From the NCBI GenBank assembly GCA_963556195.1, contig OY744517.1:85206714-85270713 (forward strand): a DNA stretch of 64,000 bases, written 5' to 3'. The stretch comes from Sepiola atlantica (taxonomy: Eukaryota; Mollusca; Cephalopoda; Sepiida; Sepiolidae). Numbering within the stretch: the first letter of the stretch is position 1; each line of letters starts with the position of its first letter. The notes under the pieces were generated by a model. That model had not been told where the DNA came from, did no database searches, and saw nothing but the letters and a program-made list of their open reading frames with translations. Made by a program: the position numbers and the translations under genes. This document shows positions 1-12,119 of this stretch, in pieces.

Positions 1-100
1 AGCCACTGAAACAAATACTGAAAATATCTAACACATAACAATATATGTGATGCTGCTATTCTTACATATCAGACAGATAAACACTATCCCTGTGACAGGA

Positions 101-412
101 TCATAGGTTAAAATAAGCCTGGGTCTGGTGTTGCCAGATATACTCCAAGAAATAACATGTAAAAAATGACACTAAAATAAATATAAAAGCCATGAGGCTC
201 AGAAGAAAGATCTGAGCGTCATGATTGCTAGGGGATCCTTTGATAGCCAACATTGGGAACCTTGTTGGCATCCTGTGAATGTTATCTCTACTTATTTCAG
301 GTAACAGAATACAAAAGACATAAGATATGTAAATAAATGAGAAGCACATACCAATGATCACATATAGGGAGAAATGGCTCCCAAAGGAAATTGGACTAGT
401 AAAGGAATGCCG
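101..412 (-). CDS. candidate exon: GPCR-like TM5-TM6 fragment
   Basis: An open frame of about 103 codons runs from an upstream stop (413-415) to a stop at 101-103. No ATG opens it; the first in-frame ATG is at 349-347. The product has two strongly hydrophobic stretches, one around FSFIYISYVFCILL and one around IFLLSLMAFIFILVSFFTCY, separated by a polar loop with several basic residues. This spacing fits TM5, intracellular loop 3 and TM6 of a class A receptor. Just after the stop, another frame reads a further hydrophobic stretch with NSS followed by a tyrosine (about 30-85), like a damaged TM7. No canonical NPxxY or CWxP motif is present. It may be a GPCR exon or a decayed receptor copy; a chance frame is not excluded. 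A related fragment lies at 39816-40077. Confidence 0.3.
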   Translation of the reverse strand, partial: RHSFTSPISFGSHFSLYVIIGMCFSFIYISYVFCILLPEISRDNIHRMPTRFPMLAIKGSPSNHDAQIFLLSLMAFIFILVSFFTCYFLEYIWQHQTQAYFNL

Positions 413-1112
413 TTATAAACGAAACCCTAAAGAGACCTCTTTTACACATTTAGAACATCATCCAGAATTTATGCGATTGATTTTCCAAACAACTTTCTGT
501 AAAAATGTAGATAAATAAACTACAAATACATTCAAGGCTGATACTATTCTTTCTGCAGACCCGCATTAAGCTTATCTTAATAGAATTTAGGGCCATTGCT
601 TCATGTACTTTCTGAAAGCCATACTAGCTCATATGTAAATTTGATGCTGGATATTCCTGGGATAATGGGTTCAGAGTAAATAGTGGCAGTTCTGGGAAGC
701 CACCTTATAATTCTTTATTGAAGAAACACTACATTTTCTTTCTTTTGAAATGTTATACCACTCATAAAATTCTCTAATAACGAAAAGAAATTATAATCGA
801 CTAGATGTGTGTGCTACTACGGGTGTGCCTGGCCCCGAGACGGTTAAATTTTTTCAGGACATTGGACGGAGGATTTCAACGTCTAGGTACGAGCCCCGTG
901 AGTCAGCCTGGTTGTTCCAACGCATCTCCCTGGCTATCGTTCGTGGCAACGCTATGTCAGTAACGGCGGCATCACTTCCGTTCTAATCGTCATCTGTTGA
1001 CTCTCTCTTTCTTTCTCTCCCCCTCTCTATCTACCTATGTCTGTATCTGTTTCTTTGCTTCTCTTTCTCTCACACACATATGTGAACCAATGAATATTAA
1101 TATTTTTTTAAA
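413..1112. other. no recognised feature
   Basis: A+T-rich sequence with a short pyrimidine-rich tract near 1000-1070. I see no coding, RNA or repeat signal that I can support. Confidence 0.5.
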
Positions 1113-1120
1113 CTTTAAGG

Positions 1121-1732
1121 CAGGGGCGGGCAACCTCCGGCCCGTGGGCCACATCCAGCCCGCGAAGGCTCATCGTCCAGCCCACCACCCTGCTATGCTT
1201 TATTATTGCAATCCGGCTTGCAGACCTCCCAGTAAAACTCATATCATTTTGTGACATAGACGTAAAAGTAGGTTTCAATGAAGATTTACAGTGGGATAAA
1301 AATGTATAAATATCAGCGAGCGATGATGCATGCATATTTAATTTTTCTTTAACTATTAATTTCAAATCCATGACCTGAGATAAAAATAGAAAAAGAGAAA
1401 GAGAGGCAAAGAGAAAACGAGAGACGAGGAAAGGCCATGAAACAGAGAACTTATGTGAGATGTGTCAAAACGAATGCTGGATCAACTTGCTACTTCCCCG
1501 TCATTATTTTTATGATTTCAAAATGACTCTTTGTCGGCGCCTTTTATAACATCACATACAGAAGTCTCTTGAGAAAAAATATCGGATTTGTAGAGTGTCC
1601 AATGCAATTTTTGTACAATTTATTCATGTAAACAAAATATAGTAATTCTGAGATTTCGTTTTTCACTCTGGCCCGCGATCTCCTTCCAAAAGTCTCATCT
1701 ATCCCTCACTCTGAAAAGGTTGCCCGCCCCTG
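1121..1732. mobile_element. non-autonomous hAT transposon (612 bp)
   Basis: The ends are inverted repeats beginning CAGGGGCGGGCAACCT on both sides, matching the CAGNGG-type termini of hAT elements. They are flanked by 8-bp target duplications CTTTAAGG (1113-1120) and CCTTAAGG (1733-1740), 7 of 8 identical. The interior has no transposase frame with BED or hATC features, so the element is a MITE-like deletion derivative. Length, TIR and 8-bp duplication are seen directly; the hAT label follows from those family rules. Confidence 0.85.
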
Positions 1733-1840
1733 CCTTAAGGGCTAAAAATGAAACGTTCCAGAAAGGTGAAACTAAGACTAAAAAAACTGAAACATTTCTC
1801 TATTAATTTTGTAATTTCTCCACCATTTATTATTACCGCG

Positions 1841-1842
<2 letters not shown>

Positions 1843-1915
<73 letters not shown>

Positions 1916-1919
1916 GTTG
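1843..1919. repeat. (TTA)n microsatellite
   Basis: About 24 uninterrupted ATT/TTA units followed by GTTGTTGTC. The long poly-Ile and poly-Asn frames over it are artefacts of the repeat. Confidence 0.95.
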
Positions 1920-2031
1920 TTGTCACTCACTATATATTTTGCATGTTTGTTTTTCCTAAAGTAAGTAATCCATTTCATTTTACTACAACAAATTGAAGAT
2001 TAAATTTATATTATTTTAAAAAAAAAATCCA

Positions 2032-2064
2032 CTAGCTGTACCTATCCAGCATCGTCCGGGATGC
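2032..2064 (-). other. possible Helitron-like 3' end
   Basis: On the minus strand a small hairpin (GCATC, CCGGAC, GATGC) is followed 13 nt later by CTAG and then T. Helitrons end in a short hairpin followed by CTRR and insert between A and T. No matching 5' end was found, so this is only a candidate. Confidence 0.25.
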
Positions 2065-2419
2065 ATTAAGTCATTTTAGTTTTTAATCTTATTTGTTTGC
2101 ATATTTTTAAACTTAAGGTCGACAACTTCTATTATATTCTTCAATTTAAAATGAGTTATTCCCTTTTCTGATTTTGACTTTTAGGCGATTATTTAAAAAT
2201 GTTTCATATTAGCAGTCGTCCGAGCCGGACTAAGTATTTTGAAATAAATTGTTGCTTAGTACGTTACTGTATTGCAACTAACACCGTACAACAATAACAA
2301 ATAAAAATTGGTTAGTCAAAATCAAAGTTGTATTTGTCAGCTAAAATGCTATTTTGGTCTGATCCTGAAAACCTGACAGGATAATGGATAAGTTAGATTG
2401 TTGCCAACTCTAGTATCAC

Positions 2420-2650
2420 ATATTTTTTATACTTATCTTTTATTATACTAAATATGAGTTAATCAACGTTTGTTTCCTTAAGAATTTTTCCTATATATTT
2501 TAATGACAGAAAATATAGGCCAAAATATACGTTAGATCTTGGATTGAGTTAATTAAAAAAAAACTGTTTTAATTGTTCAAAAAACTGTAATTCATAATTA
2601 ACTGAACAAGTCACTCATCTATCTCAGCTATCTACATATTTCACTCTCCC
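2420..2650 (+). repeat. dispersed repeat D2, copy 1
   Basis: This ~230-bp stretch is similar to 53915-54430, where the same sequence is split by a 278-bp insertion. Shared landmarks include TATTATACTAAA, CAACGTTTGTTT, GGATTGAGTTA and TTTAATTGTTC. It opens like the 5' end of some Helitron-like repeats, but I cannot assign a class. Confidence 0.6.
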
Positions 2651-3124
2651 ACATTTCATTCTATATTGATTCAATCATGATCTAATATTTCTTAATGTCT
2701 TTGAACGTTTAGAGAAATAGCGACTCCTTTTTTTCAAGCGTTGTGATATAATTTACATACATGTGTTTGTAAGCAAAATAATAAAAAAAATAATAAGTCT
2801 TTTTACTTCTAAGACTTCGATATAATAATAAGGATGGTATAGAAATAAACAGACTTATTTATATTATGCAAGAAGAATGTCTTAAAGGTTTATGATTTCT
2901 CAAATGAAATCAAAGTAAAATAAATAGTAGTAGTGACCGTGACCCGTTGGGTCATAAATACGTCGAGTAATATTCTATTTCCCTTGGTTTGTTTAATAGA
3001 GAAATCTTTTGCATTGCCACACTAGAGGATAGTGCCCCTTTAGTCAAGTAAATCTAACCACTTATGTCATAAGATTTAATTCAGCACAAATATGCCTCAA
3101 GCCCACTCATCAGAAGCTGAAAGC
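2651..3124. other. no recognised feature
   Basis: A+T-rich sequence with no supported gene or repeat, up to the start of the 83-bp satellite. Confidence 0.5.
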
Positions 3125-6100
3125 TAGCTAAATTAAAGTAATGGCCTATTGGTCTAGCCAGTAGGGTAGCGACATTTCATAAGTAATACAACATCTGAAA
3201 AAAACCCTAGCTGAATTAAAATAATGGCCTATTGGTCTAGCCAGTAGGGTAGCGACATTTCATAAGTAATACAACATCTGAAAAACACAATAGCTGAATT
3301 AAAATAATGGCCTATTGGTCTAGCCAGTAGGGTAGCGACATTTCATAAGTAATACAACATCTGAAAAACACAATAGCTGAATTAAAATAATGGCCTATTG
3401 GTCTAGCCAGTAGGGTAGCGACATTTCATAAGTAATACAACATCTGAAAAACACAATAGCTAAATTAAAATAATGGCCTATTGGTCCAGCCAGTAGGGTA
3501 GCGACATTTCATAAGTAATACAACATCTGAAAAACACAATAGCTAAATTAAAATAATGGCCTATTGGTCTAGCCAGTTGGGTAGCGACATTTCATAAGTA
3601 ATACAACATTTGAAAAACACAATAGCTGAATTAAAATAATGGCCTATTGGTCTAGCCAGTAGGGTAGCGACATTTCATAAGTAATACAACATCTGAAAAA
3701 CACAATAGCTAAATTAAAATAATGGCCTATTGGTCCAGCCAGTAGGGTAGCGACATTTCATAAGTAATACAACATCTGAAAAACACAATAGCTAAATTAA
3801 AATAATGGCCTATTGGTCTAGCCAGTTGGGTAGCGACATTTCATAAGTAATACAACATTTGAAAAACACAATAGCTGAATTAAAATAATGGCCTATTGGT
3901 CTAGCCAGTAGGGTAGCGACATTTCATAAGTAATACAACATCTGAAAAACACAATAGCTGAATTAAAATAATGGCCTATTGGTCTAGCCAGTAGGGTAGC
4001 GACATTTCATAAGTAATACAACATCTGAAAAACACAATAGCTAAATTAAAATAATGGCCTATTGGTCCAGCCAGTAGGGTAGCGACATTTCATAAGTAAT
4101 ACAACATCTGAAAAACACAATAGCTGAATTAAAATAATGGCCTATTGGTCTAGCCAGTAGGGTAGCGACATTTCATAAGTAATACAACATCTGAAAAACA
4201 CAATAGCTAAATTAAAATAATGGCCTATTGGTCTAGCCAGTAGGGTAGCGACATTTCATAAGTAATACAACATCTGAAAAATACAATAGCTAAATTAAAA
4301 TAATGGCCTATTGGTCTAGCCAGTAGGGTAGCGACATTTCATAAGTAATACAACATCTGAAAAACACAATAGCTAAATTAAAATAATGGCCTATTGGTCT
4401 AGCCAGTTGGGTAGCGACATTTCATAAGTAATACAACATTTGAAAAACACAATAGCTGAATTAAAATAATGGCCTATTGGTCTAGCCAGTAGGGTAGCGA
4501 CATTTCATAAGTAATACAACATCTGAAAAATACAATAGCTAAATTAAAATAATGGCCTATTGGTCTAGCCAGTAGGGTAGCGACATTTCATAAGTAATAC
4601 AACATCTGAAAAACACAATAGCTAAATTAAAATAATGGCCTATTGGTCTAGCCAGTTGGGTAGCGACATTTCATAAGTAATACAACATTTGAAAAACACA
4701 ATAGCTGAATTAAAATAATGGCCTATTGGTCTAGCCAGTAGGGTAGCGACATTTCATAAGTAATACAACATCTGAAAAACACAATAGCTAAATTAAAATA
4801 ATGGCCTATTGGTCTAGCCAGTAGGGTAGCGACATTTCATAAGTAATACAACATCTGAAAAATACAATAGCTAAATTAAAATAATGGCCTATTGGTCTAG
4901 CCAGTAGGGTAGCGACATTTCATAAGTAATACAACATCTGAAAAACACAATAGCTAAATTAAAATAATGGCCTATTGGTCTAGCCAGTTGGGTAGCGACA
5001 TTTCATAAGTAATACAACATTTGAAAAACACAATAGCTGAATTAAAATAATGGCCTATTGGTCCAGCCAGTAGGGTAGCGACATTTCATAAGTAATACAA
5101 CATCTGAAAAACACAATAGCTAAATTAAAATAATGGCCTATTGGTCTAGCCAGTTGGGTAGCGACATTTCATAAGTAATACAACATTTGAAAAACACAAT
5201 AGCTGAATTAAAATAATGGCCTATTGGTCTAGCCAGTAGGGTAGCGACATTTCATAAGTAATACAACATCTGAAAAACACAATAGCTGAATTAAAATAAT
5301 GGCCTATTGGTCTAGCCAGTAGGGTAGCGACATTTCATAAGTAATACAACATCTGAAAAACACAATAGCTAAATTAAAATAATGGCCTATTGGTCCAGCC
5401 AGTAGGGTAGCGACATTTCATAAGTAATACAACATCTGAAAAACACAATAGCTGAATTAAAATAATGGCCTATTGGTCTAGCCAGTAGGGTAGCGACATT
5501 TCATAAGTAATACAACATCTGAAAAACACAATAGCTAAATTAAAATAATGGCCTATTGGTCTAGCCAGTAGGGTAGCGACATTTCATAAGTAATACAACA
5601 TCTGAAAAATACAATAGCTAAATTAAAATAATGGCCTATTGGTCTAGCCAGTAGGGTAGCGACATTTCATAAGTAATACAACATCTGAAAAACACAATAG
5701 CTAAATTAAAATAATGGCCTATTGGTCTAGCCAGTAGGGTAGCGACATTTCATAAGTAATACAACATCTGAAAAACACAATAGCTAAATTAAAATAATGG
5801 CCTATTGGTCTAGCCAGTAGGGTAGCGACATTTCATAAGTAATACAACATCTGAAAAATACAATAGCTAAATTAAAATAATGGCCTATTGGTCTAGCCAG
5901 TAGGGTAGCGACATTTCATAAGTAATACAACATCTGAAAAACACAATAGCTAAATTAAAATAATGGCCTATTGGTCTAGCCAGTAGGGTAGCGACATTTC
6001 ATAAGTAATACAACATCTGAAAAACACAATAGCTAAATTAAAATAATGGCCTATTGGTCTAGCCAGTAGGGTAGCGACATTTCATAAGTAATACAACATC

Positions 6101-6376
6101 TGAAAAATACAATAGCTAAATTAAAATAATGGCCTATTGGTCTAGCCAGTAGGGTAGCGACATTTCATAAGTAATACAACATCTGAAAAACACAATAGCT
6201 AAATTAAAATAATGGCCTATTGGTCTAGCCAGTAGGGTAGCGACATTTCATAAGTAATACAAAATCTGAAAAACACAATAGCTGAATTAAAATAATGGCC
6301 TATTGGTCCAGCCAGTAGGGTAGCGACATTTCATAAGTAATACAACATCTGAAAAACACAATAGCGGAACTAAAAT
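3125..6376. repeat. 83-bp satellite array, 39 units
   Basis: Unit starts (TAGCTRAATTAAAATAATGG) fall at exact 83-bp steps from 3125 to 6362, so 39 full units contain no net insertion or deletion. Substitutions are confined to a few positions: G/A in the first line of the unit, TCT/TCC before AGCC, CAGTAGGG/CAGTTGGG, ACATCTG/ACATTTG, and AAACAC/AAATAC. The variants are phased: units 10-15 (from 3872) have the same variant order as units 26-31 (from 5200), and from about unit 30 a three-unit period (ATAC, ACAC, ACAC) appears. The array ends in a degenerate partial unit. It is non-coding; unequal exchange is the likely origin. Confidence 0.97.
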
Positions 6377-6429
6377 TAATTAAATGTTTTAGACATTGTT
6401 GAATAGAACAAGTCTTTGAATTTTCATTA

Positions 6430-7869
6430 TTTAGTCACAGCTTTAATGTTAAAGTAGGAGTACATCCGGGTTCTGTACAGAGTTCGTTGCTTGTCATTTT
6501 TGTAGCAGAAGCGTTATCAAGGGAGCTTTATATGGGTTGTCCAGAAGAGATGCTGTATGCTGATGATTTATTACTTGCCTGCGAAACAATAGAAGGTATA
6601 CTTGTCAAGTTAAAGACTTGGTGAAATGCTATGGAAAGTAAAAGCCTGAGATTTTACCAAGACCAAAGTGATGATCAGTGTTGTAGTGTGGAAATCTCCC
6701 AGAAGGAGAACGGTTCCCCTGCTCAGTTTGGGGATAGGAAGTCGGGTACAACTCAAATTTTTGTGGTACTTGGGCACACAAAAAGTGCAGTAGAATTACT
6801 GGTAGGTTCAGAGATGATAATCAGTTTATGTGCAAGATGTGTAAGACAAAGTGACAGATGAAAACTCAGATGTGGAGAAAGTATATTTGGATTGTGAGGT
6901 TATTAAGGTTGTCCCGAAGTTTTATTACCTTGGTGATAATCATTGGAGCACAGGGAGGAGCAGGTGTTGGTGTGATAGCAAGAATTAGGAGTAAATGAAG
7001 TAAGTTCAAGGAACCCTTGCCATTACTAACCAGCAGAGCGTTCAAGCTAAAGAAGAGACTATCAGGTATATGTATGCGGTGTGATGACGTATAGAGGTAA
7101 ACCATAGCCATTGAGGATATGTGCTGAATAGATATAGGATGGATGTGTAATGTGAGTCTTAGAGACAGAGCTGATGACCTGAGAGGAATATTGAATCTGA
7201 ACAGTATAGGGAGGTTCAGAGATGATAAACAGTTTATGTGCAAGAAGTGGAAGACAAGGAGACAGATGAGAACTGAAATGTGTAGAAAGTATATTTGGAT
7301 TACGAGGTTATTAAGAAGTTTTATTACCTTGGTGATACCATTCGAGCACAGGGTGAAGAAGGTGCTAGTGTGATTGTAAGACTTAAAAATGAATGGAGTA
7401 ACTTCAGGGAACTTCTGCCATTACTGGACAGCAGAGCGTTACCACTGTTGCTCAAGGAAAGAGTTTATCAGACATGTGTACAAAGTGTGATGATGTATGG
7501 AAGTGAAACCTTACCAGAACATGCGTTGCATGGCGAGAAATGATATGATAATGATACGATGGATGCGAGTCTTAATGACAAGCTTAGATCTGATGACCTC
7601 AGAAGAAGATTAAATTTAGAGAGTATAGGGAGATGGTGCAGAAAAAAAGACTTCAATGATATGGCCATGTTGAAAGAATGGATGAGTTTTGGGGTTAGTA
7701 GATGTAGAACAATTGAGATAGCAGGGTCGGTTCACATGGGAAAGCCAAAGAAAATATGGAAGCAATAAGGATGGACTTGGGAGAAAGAGGGGTAAATAAA
7801 GACCTGGTCAGAGATAGGTTAGTTTGGAAATTAATTTCTAAAAGCCGTCTAACACGGACGTTAAACCGA
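6430..7869 (+). pseudogene. RTE-like LINE reverse transcriptase pseudogene
   Basis: The plus strand encodes the C-terminal half of a non-LTR reverse transcriptase. The active-site stretch reads MLYADDLLLAC (6550-6582), preceded by a palm-like HPGSV...EALSRE segment. Further on come a YLGDTIRAQGEEGASV segment (7322-7369), LLPLLDSRALPLLLKERVYQ (7411-7470), and a C-terminal block with LRSDDLRRRLNLESIGRW. The frame is broken by stops and shifts. Two blocks starting GAGGTTCAGAGATGAT-like (about 6803 and 7213) are ~410 bp apart and similar, so part of the element is duplicated in tandem. The 3' end carries GACGTTAAACCGATGATG and then a (GAT)n tail, as in RTE-clade LINEs with trinucleotide tails. 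Clade assignment is tentative; a decayed LINE is certain. Confidence 0.85.
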
Positions 7870-7905
7870 TGATGAGGATGATGATGATGATGATGATGAT
7901 GATGT
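7870..7905 (+). repeat. (GAT)n tail of the RTE-like LINE
   Basis: GATGATGAGGATGATGATG... directly follows the LINE 3' end. The same junction (GTTAAACCGATGATG on the LINE strand) recurs on the minus strand at 22842 and 42228. Confidence 0.9.
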
Positions 7906-9194
7906 CTCTTATTTTATATCAATCTCAAAATCATACATTTTACCGGATACTTGGATTTTTCCAGTGTCCATGGACATTTTATGAAACAGTAACAGAGAGA
8001 TGAGGAGTAGAGACATTTTCACTTCTTAAAGATTGACATCAAGAGACAATAACAATCCAATACAAAGGTGTGGGGTCTACACGCCAAAGTTCGTACAATT
8101 AAACTCATCACATACAGACAATGCTTGTAGGATGACTGATGCTTTGTCTTCATCCAAAACTTGTCAACTTAGTTGAAAACTTAATTTTCGATTCCTTTTA
8201 GAATTGCATTTCATTCTTATTAATATGCAACAGACAATATTTGCATTTTTCCATTGGAGATGATATAGACAATTTATGGAGTGCAAATTGACAAATTGTT
8301 ACAGACTACATAATCGGTAAGTTGAGTTCAAATTCTTTTTCGAATCAATGTTTGTGAACACAATAATAACTTTGTAAAGAAATTCTTTTTTCATTATTTC
8401 TCAATTAATCCAGTTTGTTCTTTAAATTTTCTACACTAGTGGTATTTTAAATTGATTAAATAATTTGTTTTTAAAAGTGTGTGGTAGATTCAGTTTTGGG
8501 AAAATGTATTTCCAATAAATGATCAGTTTGCGGAGAGATATTAAAAAGCTGTGTTCTACATTTAGAAACCCCATTAAAATGAATTTGCAATAAAACAAAA
8601 CAAAATTGAATTCCTGATATAAGCATTCTCATTATAGCATAAGAATAATGTAGGTCTGCACACTTTAAACAGTGCACAGCAAACTGCATCTGCAAGCTTC
8701 TACAATGTCACACTTTCTTTCCTTATCCAATTCCCTTGAAAGGGTCATTCAGATTCACAGCGGAAAACCTGTTTAAGAATAATTTAAATGGATTCTCAAG
8801 AAAGAAAGATAACAGAAGAAAGATAGGATTAAATTTTTATGTGAAAATTATTTCTCGGCAAAAATTATGCTTTCAGATTTTTTAAAAGATTTATACTCGC
8901 CTCTCTACAAATGATTCTGTCTTTCCTGCCTTTATAAATAGCATTTTCGACGGTCCGCTTCAGATTGAAATAGAATTTTCATTACTAAATCCCAAATTGG
9001 ATGCTGAAAGGCAAAGCAAGATATTATGACACAAATTCACCAAGAAATCTAGAACTCTGTACAACTTAGGAGGCTGCAAATTGATGAAGTAAAGAATACG
9101 ACATTACTTTTTTTCCAACCTGATATAATTTAATTTAAGCAAATTAATAATTCATAACGGTAAAAAAAAAGTTGCCAACTTATTTATCCAATCT
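7906..9194. other. no recognised feature
   Basis: A+T-rich sequence without a supported gene, RNA or repeat. Confidence 0.5.
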
Positions 9195-9700
9195 ATTTAG
9201 GTATGTGTGTATGAATTTTGGAACACAGCTGTTAGGCGTAAAGATGCAGATGTGGGTTATATTTAGTTTATTTTAGTTTTATACAAAATGAGGTAAAAAG
9301 AGGGTAAAAGCCCTTCATGAAAATTCAGATATTTGTGAAATTTTAACAATAGGTATTAGACATCACGTAATAAATATTCACCAAATTTCAGTTTCTTTGG
9401 AGGATTTTAAAGAGGTTTTAAGGAGCATAATATGGATACAACCGTCCATTTGAAAATTCAAATATTTCAGATTTGCATTGAATTTTATTCATCGTCATTA
9501 GATACTAATTATGTAAGATTCCCTGAATTTTAATTTCTTCTTAAGACCCCTTAAGCTTAAGCCTTAGATTTAAGGCATTTTCTAGAATCGAATCATGTAA
9601 TGGATTTTGATCAAATTTGTAATAAGGATTCTAGATATAAGTTTTAGCATCAATATATTTTTATTTTAATCTTCGTAAGGGGACATAAAAGTGGTGCAAA
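9195..9700 (+). repeat. dispersed repeat D1, copy 1
   Basis: A ~500-bp non-coding unit similar in the same orientation to 10585-11000 and 30370-30870. Shared landmarks in order are GGTAAAA, AATATTC, TTTCAGTTTCTTT, AAATTCAAATATTT, AAGCTTAAGCCTTA, TTTTCTAGAATC, AATAAGGATTCTAGA and GACATAAAAG. It may be a non-autonomous element; no terminal repeats were found. Confidence 0.8.
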
Positions 9701-10011
9701 ACTGTTCTTTTCGGAGAATAAATAAAGAAAGCGTATTCTTCTAGTTAATTATAATTTCGAAATGTTCTTCACGGATTAACATGTATCTTCTTGACTTTCT
9801 GAATCCAAGACCGATGTAGTGGCTGAACCAAGACTACTGACAAAGCAGAATATGGTTTGATTCCGGTACCCAGTTGCATGGGAAGTCTGATGTGAATAAA
9901 TAAAAAAGCTAAACTACAGTTGTGAAAGTTTCAGAAAGTGTTCACTGTTAGGTAGAGTCGTGTTTCAAGAATAGGGAAAGTACTGATTTTTCCAAATTTT
10001 GTGTTCCCTAT

Positions 10012-10066
10012 TCCTTATTACAAATTTGATCAAAATACATTACATGATTCGATTCTAGAAAATGTC
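10012..10066 (-). repeat. inverted partial copy of D1
   Basis: The reverse complement of this 55-bp stretch is nearly identical to 9575-9629 (landmark TTTTCTAGAATCGAATCATG). It lies 383 bp from its partner in opposite orientation, so the two could pair in a transcript. Confidence 0.8.
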
Positions 10067-10584
10067 TGAATGCACTTTGAATGCATTTATTACTGAAAAA
10101 AAACATTCTTTAAGGTTGTGTCTAATGAATTAACTGTGTTTCCGGTTATTGTTACCAACCACTTACAATTCATGGTTTGTAAAAGTGTAATTGCATTTTC
10201 AAATTTATACACTCTTACTGAAAACATGAAATTTCCATAATTATTTCTGATCAGGAACCTCCTATTTCACATCCCACAATTACCTCCTCCACTTCGTTCC
10301 CTTCATATACCGCTTATTTATGTCTTGTCCTTTTTTATTCCTTTTTATTACCATTGTTTATGTTTTTTTAATTACATTTTATTTTATATAGGAGGGTCAC
10401 TTTCCATTGGACCAGAGGACACCCTGGTCAGTCTGTCACTAGACATTTATTTTTGGACAAACCTTCATTACTTACATGGTACTTTTCATTTTCTTGTAAA
10501 TATTGTCTTACCAAGCTATTGTTACTAACTCCAATCCTGACTGGATCTGCTTGATTTAACTATTGTGTTAGTCAAATTGTTTAA

Positions 10585-11000
10585 TTTAATTTCATGCAAA
10601 GGAGGTAAAAAGAAGGGGTAGCCCTTTGTTTAAATTCATATACCTCTGATGTTTGTGACATTTTTACACTGATTAATAAATATTCCCTAAATTTCAGTTT
10701 CTTTTGAGCATTTTAAGGGGTTGATATGGGCACAAGTTCCCATTTGCAAATTCAAATATTTGCATTTAATTTGATCCATAATTATTACACATCAATTAAG
10801 CAAGATTCCCTGAATGTTAATTTATTTTTAAGACCTCCTAAGCTTAAGCCTTAAATTTTAGATATTCTCTAGAATCAAAATCATGGAATGGATTTTGATC
10901 AAAATTGAAATAAGGATTCTAGACTTAACGTTTAGTTTCATCATATATTGAGTTTAATCTTCGTAAGGGTGACATAAAAGAGGTGCAAGCTGTTCTGTTC
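10585..11000 (+). repeat. dispersed repeat D1, copy 2
   Basis: Second copy of the family described at 9195, more diverged, ending near GACATAAAAGAGGTGC. A (TA)n run follows at about 11046. Confidence 0.8.
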
Positions 11001-11042
11001 AGAAGATTAATTTTACCCATTTTGGGACGGGTAATAATCTAA

Positions 11043-11045
<3 letters not shown>

Positions 11046-11075
<30 letters not shown>
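11046..11075. repeat. (TA)n microsatellite
   Basis: About 14 TA units after TAATCTAATCTAATA. Confidence 0.9.
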
Positions 11076-11077
<2 letters not shown>

Positions 11078-12110
11078 TTCCTTATTGTCATAATGTTAGT
11101 TGTCACATTCTTGACCTTGTTTCTTTTTCATTTTCTATTTTCAATAAATTTTCGTCCCAAATCAATGAATGACATCCCTTCAAGTATTCTTCAAGAAAGG
11201 TCAGAACCTGACTCTAAAACCTCTGGGATCAAGTCTTGATCCCAGCCAGAAATATATTCAAAGTCACCTGAATAACAGTAATTTCTGATCAGAAATTTGC
11301 CTCTAAACAAATTTAGAACAAATAAACCTGACTTAGTCATGCACTTGACAAATGTCCAGAGTAACTGCTAGTCATTATCAAGTGATGTCAATCAGACACA
11401 GATTGAGATGAAAGACTGAAGTGACCTTTATTCCAACTTGATATTAATCTGAATAAATCAACTCATTCTGTTGCAATGTCAGTAACCTTAAATGAAGTTA
11501 GACACTAATCAATACCAGTAATACTGCCATTGAGAAGAACGCTTTGAAACATCTTTTAATATTATTTTTATAGATATTTTAATATGTGTTGGATATTTCT
11601 TGATCATCCGAGTGGTTTAATCTTATTTCCCGTGTGAACCATGTCTGGATATCTATCTCGGATTTCATTCTTCATTATATTTAGAACTAGAATCAAGATG
11701 AATGACAACCTATTTTTTTTGTAACTTAAAAAAACACTTTTATACCAGAAGTTTAGAAGCACTTCATTTTTTTAATGTGTGTTACTTTTTTTTAAAGTAA
11801 ATCGACTAGTATAATTAAATAAAAGGTAAACAACTAAAAGCCTATATAGAAAAATAGCATTTAAATTCCATGTATGTCTGTTAAAGAGGAATAAAATAAG
11901 ATAAGGCTATATTTAATAAATAGATCATGCGATTGCCCAAACAAATTCAGCACAACTGAACCTGTGGTGGCTAAAATTAAATGTTTAGCCCACTTGAAAA
12001 TAAAACATCTCAGCAGCTTAATATAAATCAAAGAAGTTTATTGGTTGATGAGAATAAATACAGAGGATGTGGTGTGAATATAGCCAATAAAACAAGCCGC
12101 GCGTGTGTGG
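11076..12110. other. no recognised feature
   Basis: A+T-rich sequence with no supported feature. Confidence 0.5.
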
Positions 12111-12119
12111 TCCCCCTCT

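Noticed and set aside
1108..1371. 87-codon minus-strand frame
   Set aside because: It crosses the hAT left terminus and shows no transposase motif.
3125..6376. CRISPR array
   Set aside because: Units are contiguous with no unique spacers, there are no cas genes, and the context is animal-like. The 23-bp array at 62029 is rejected for the same reasons.
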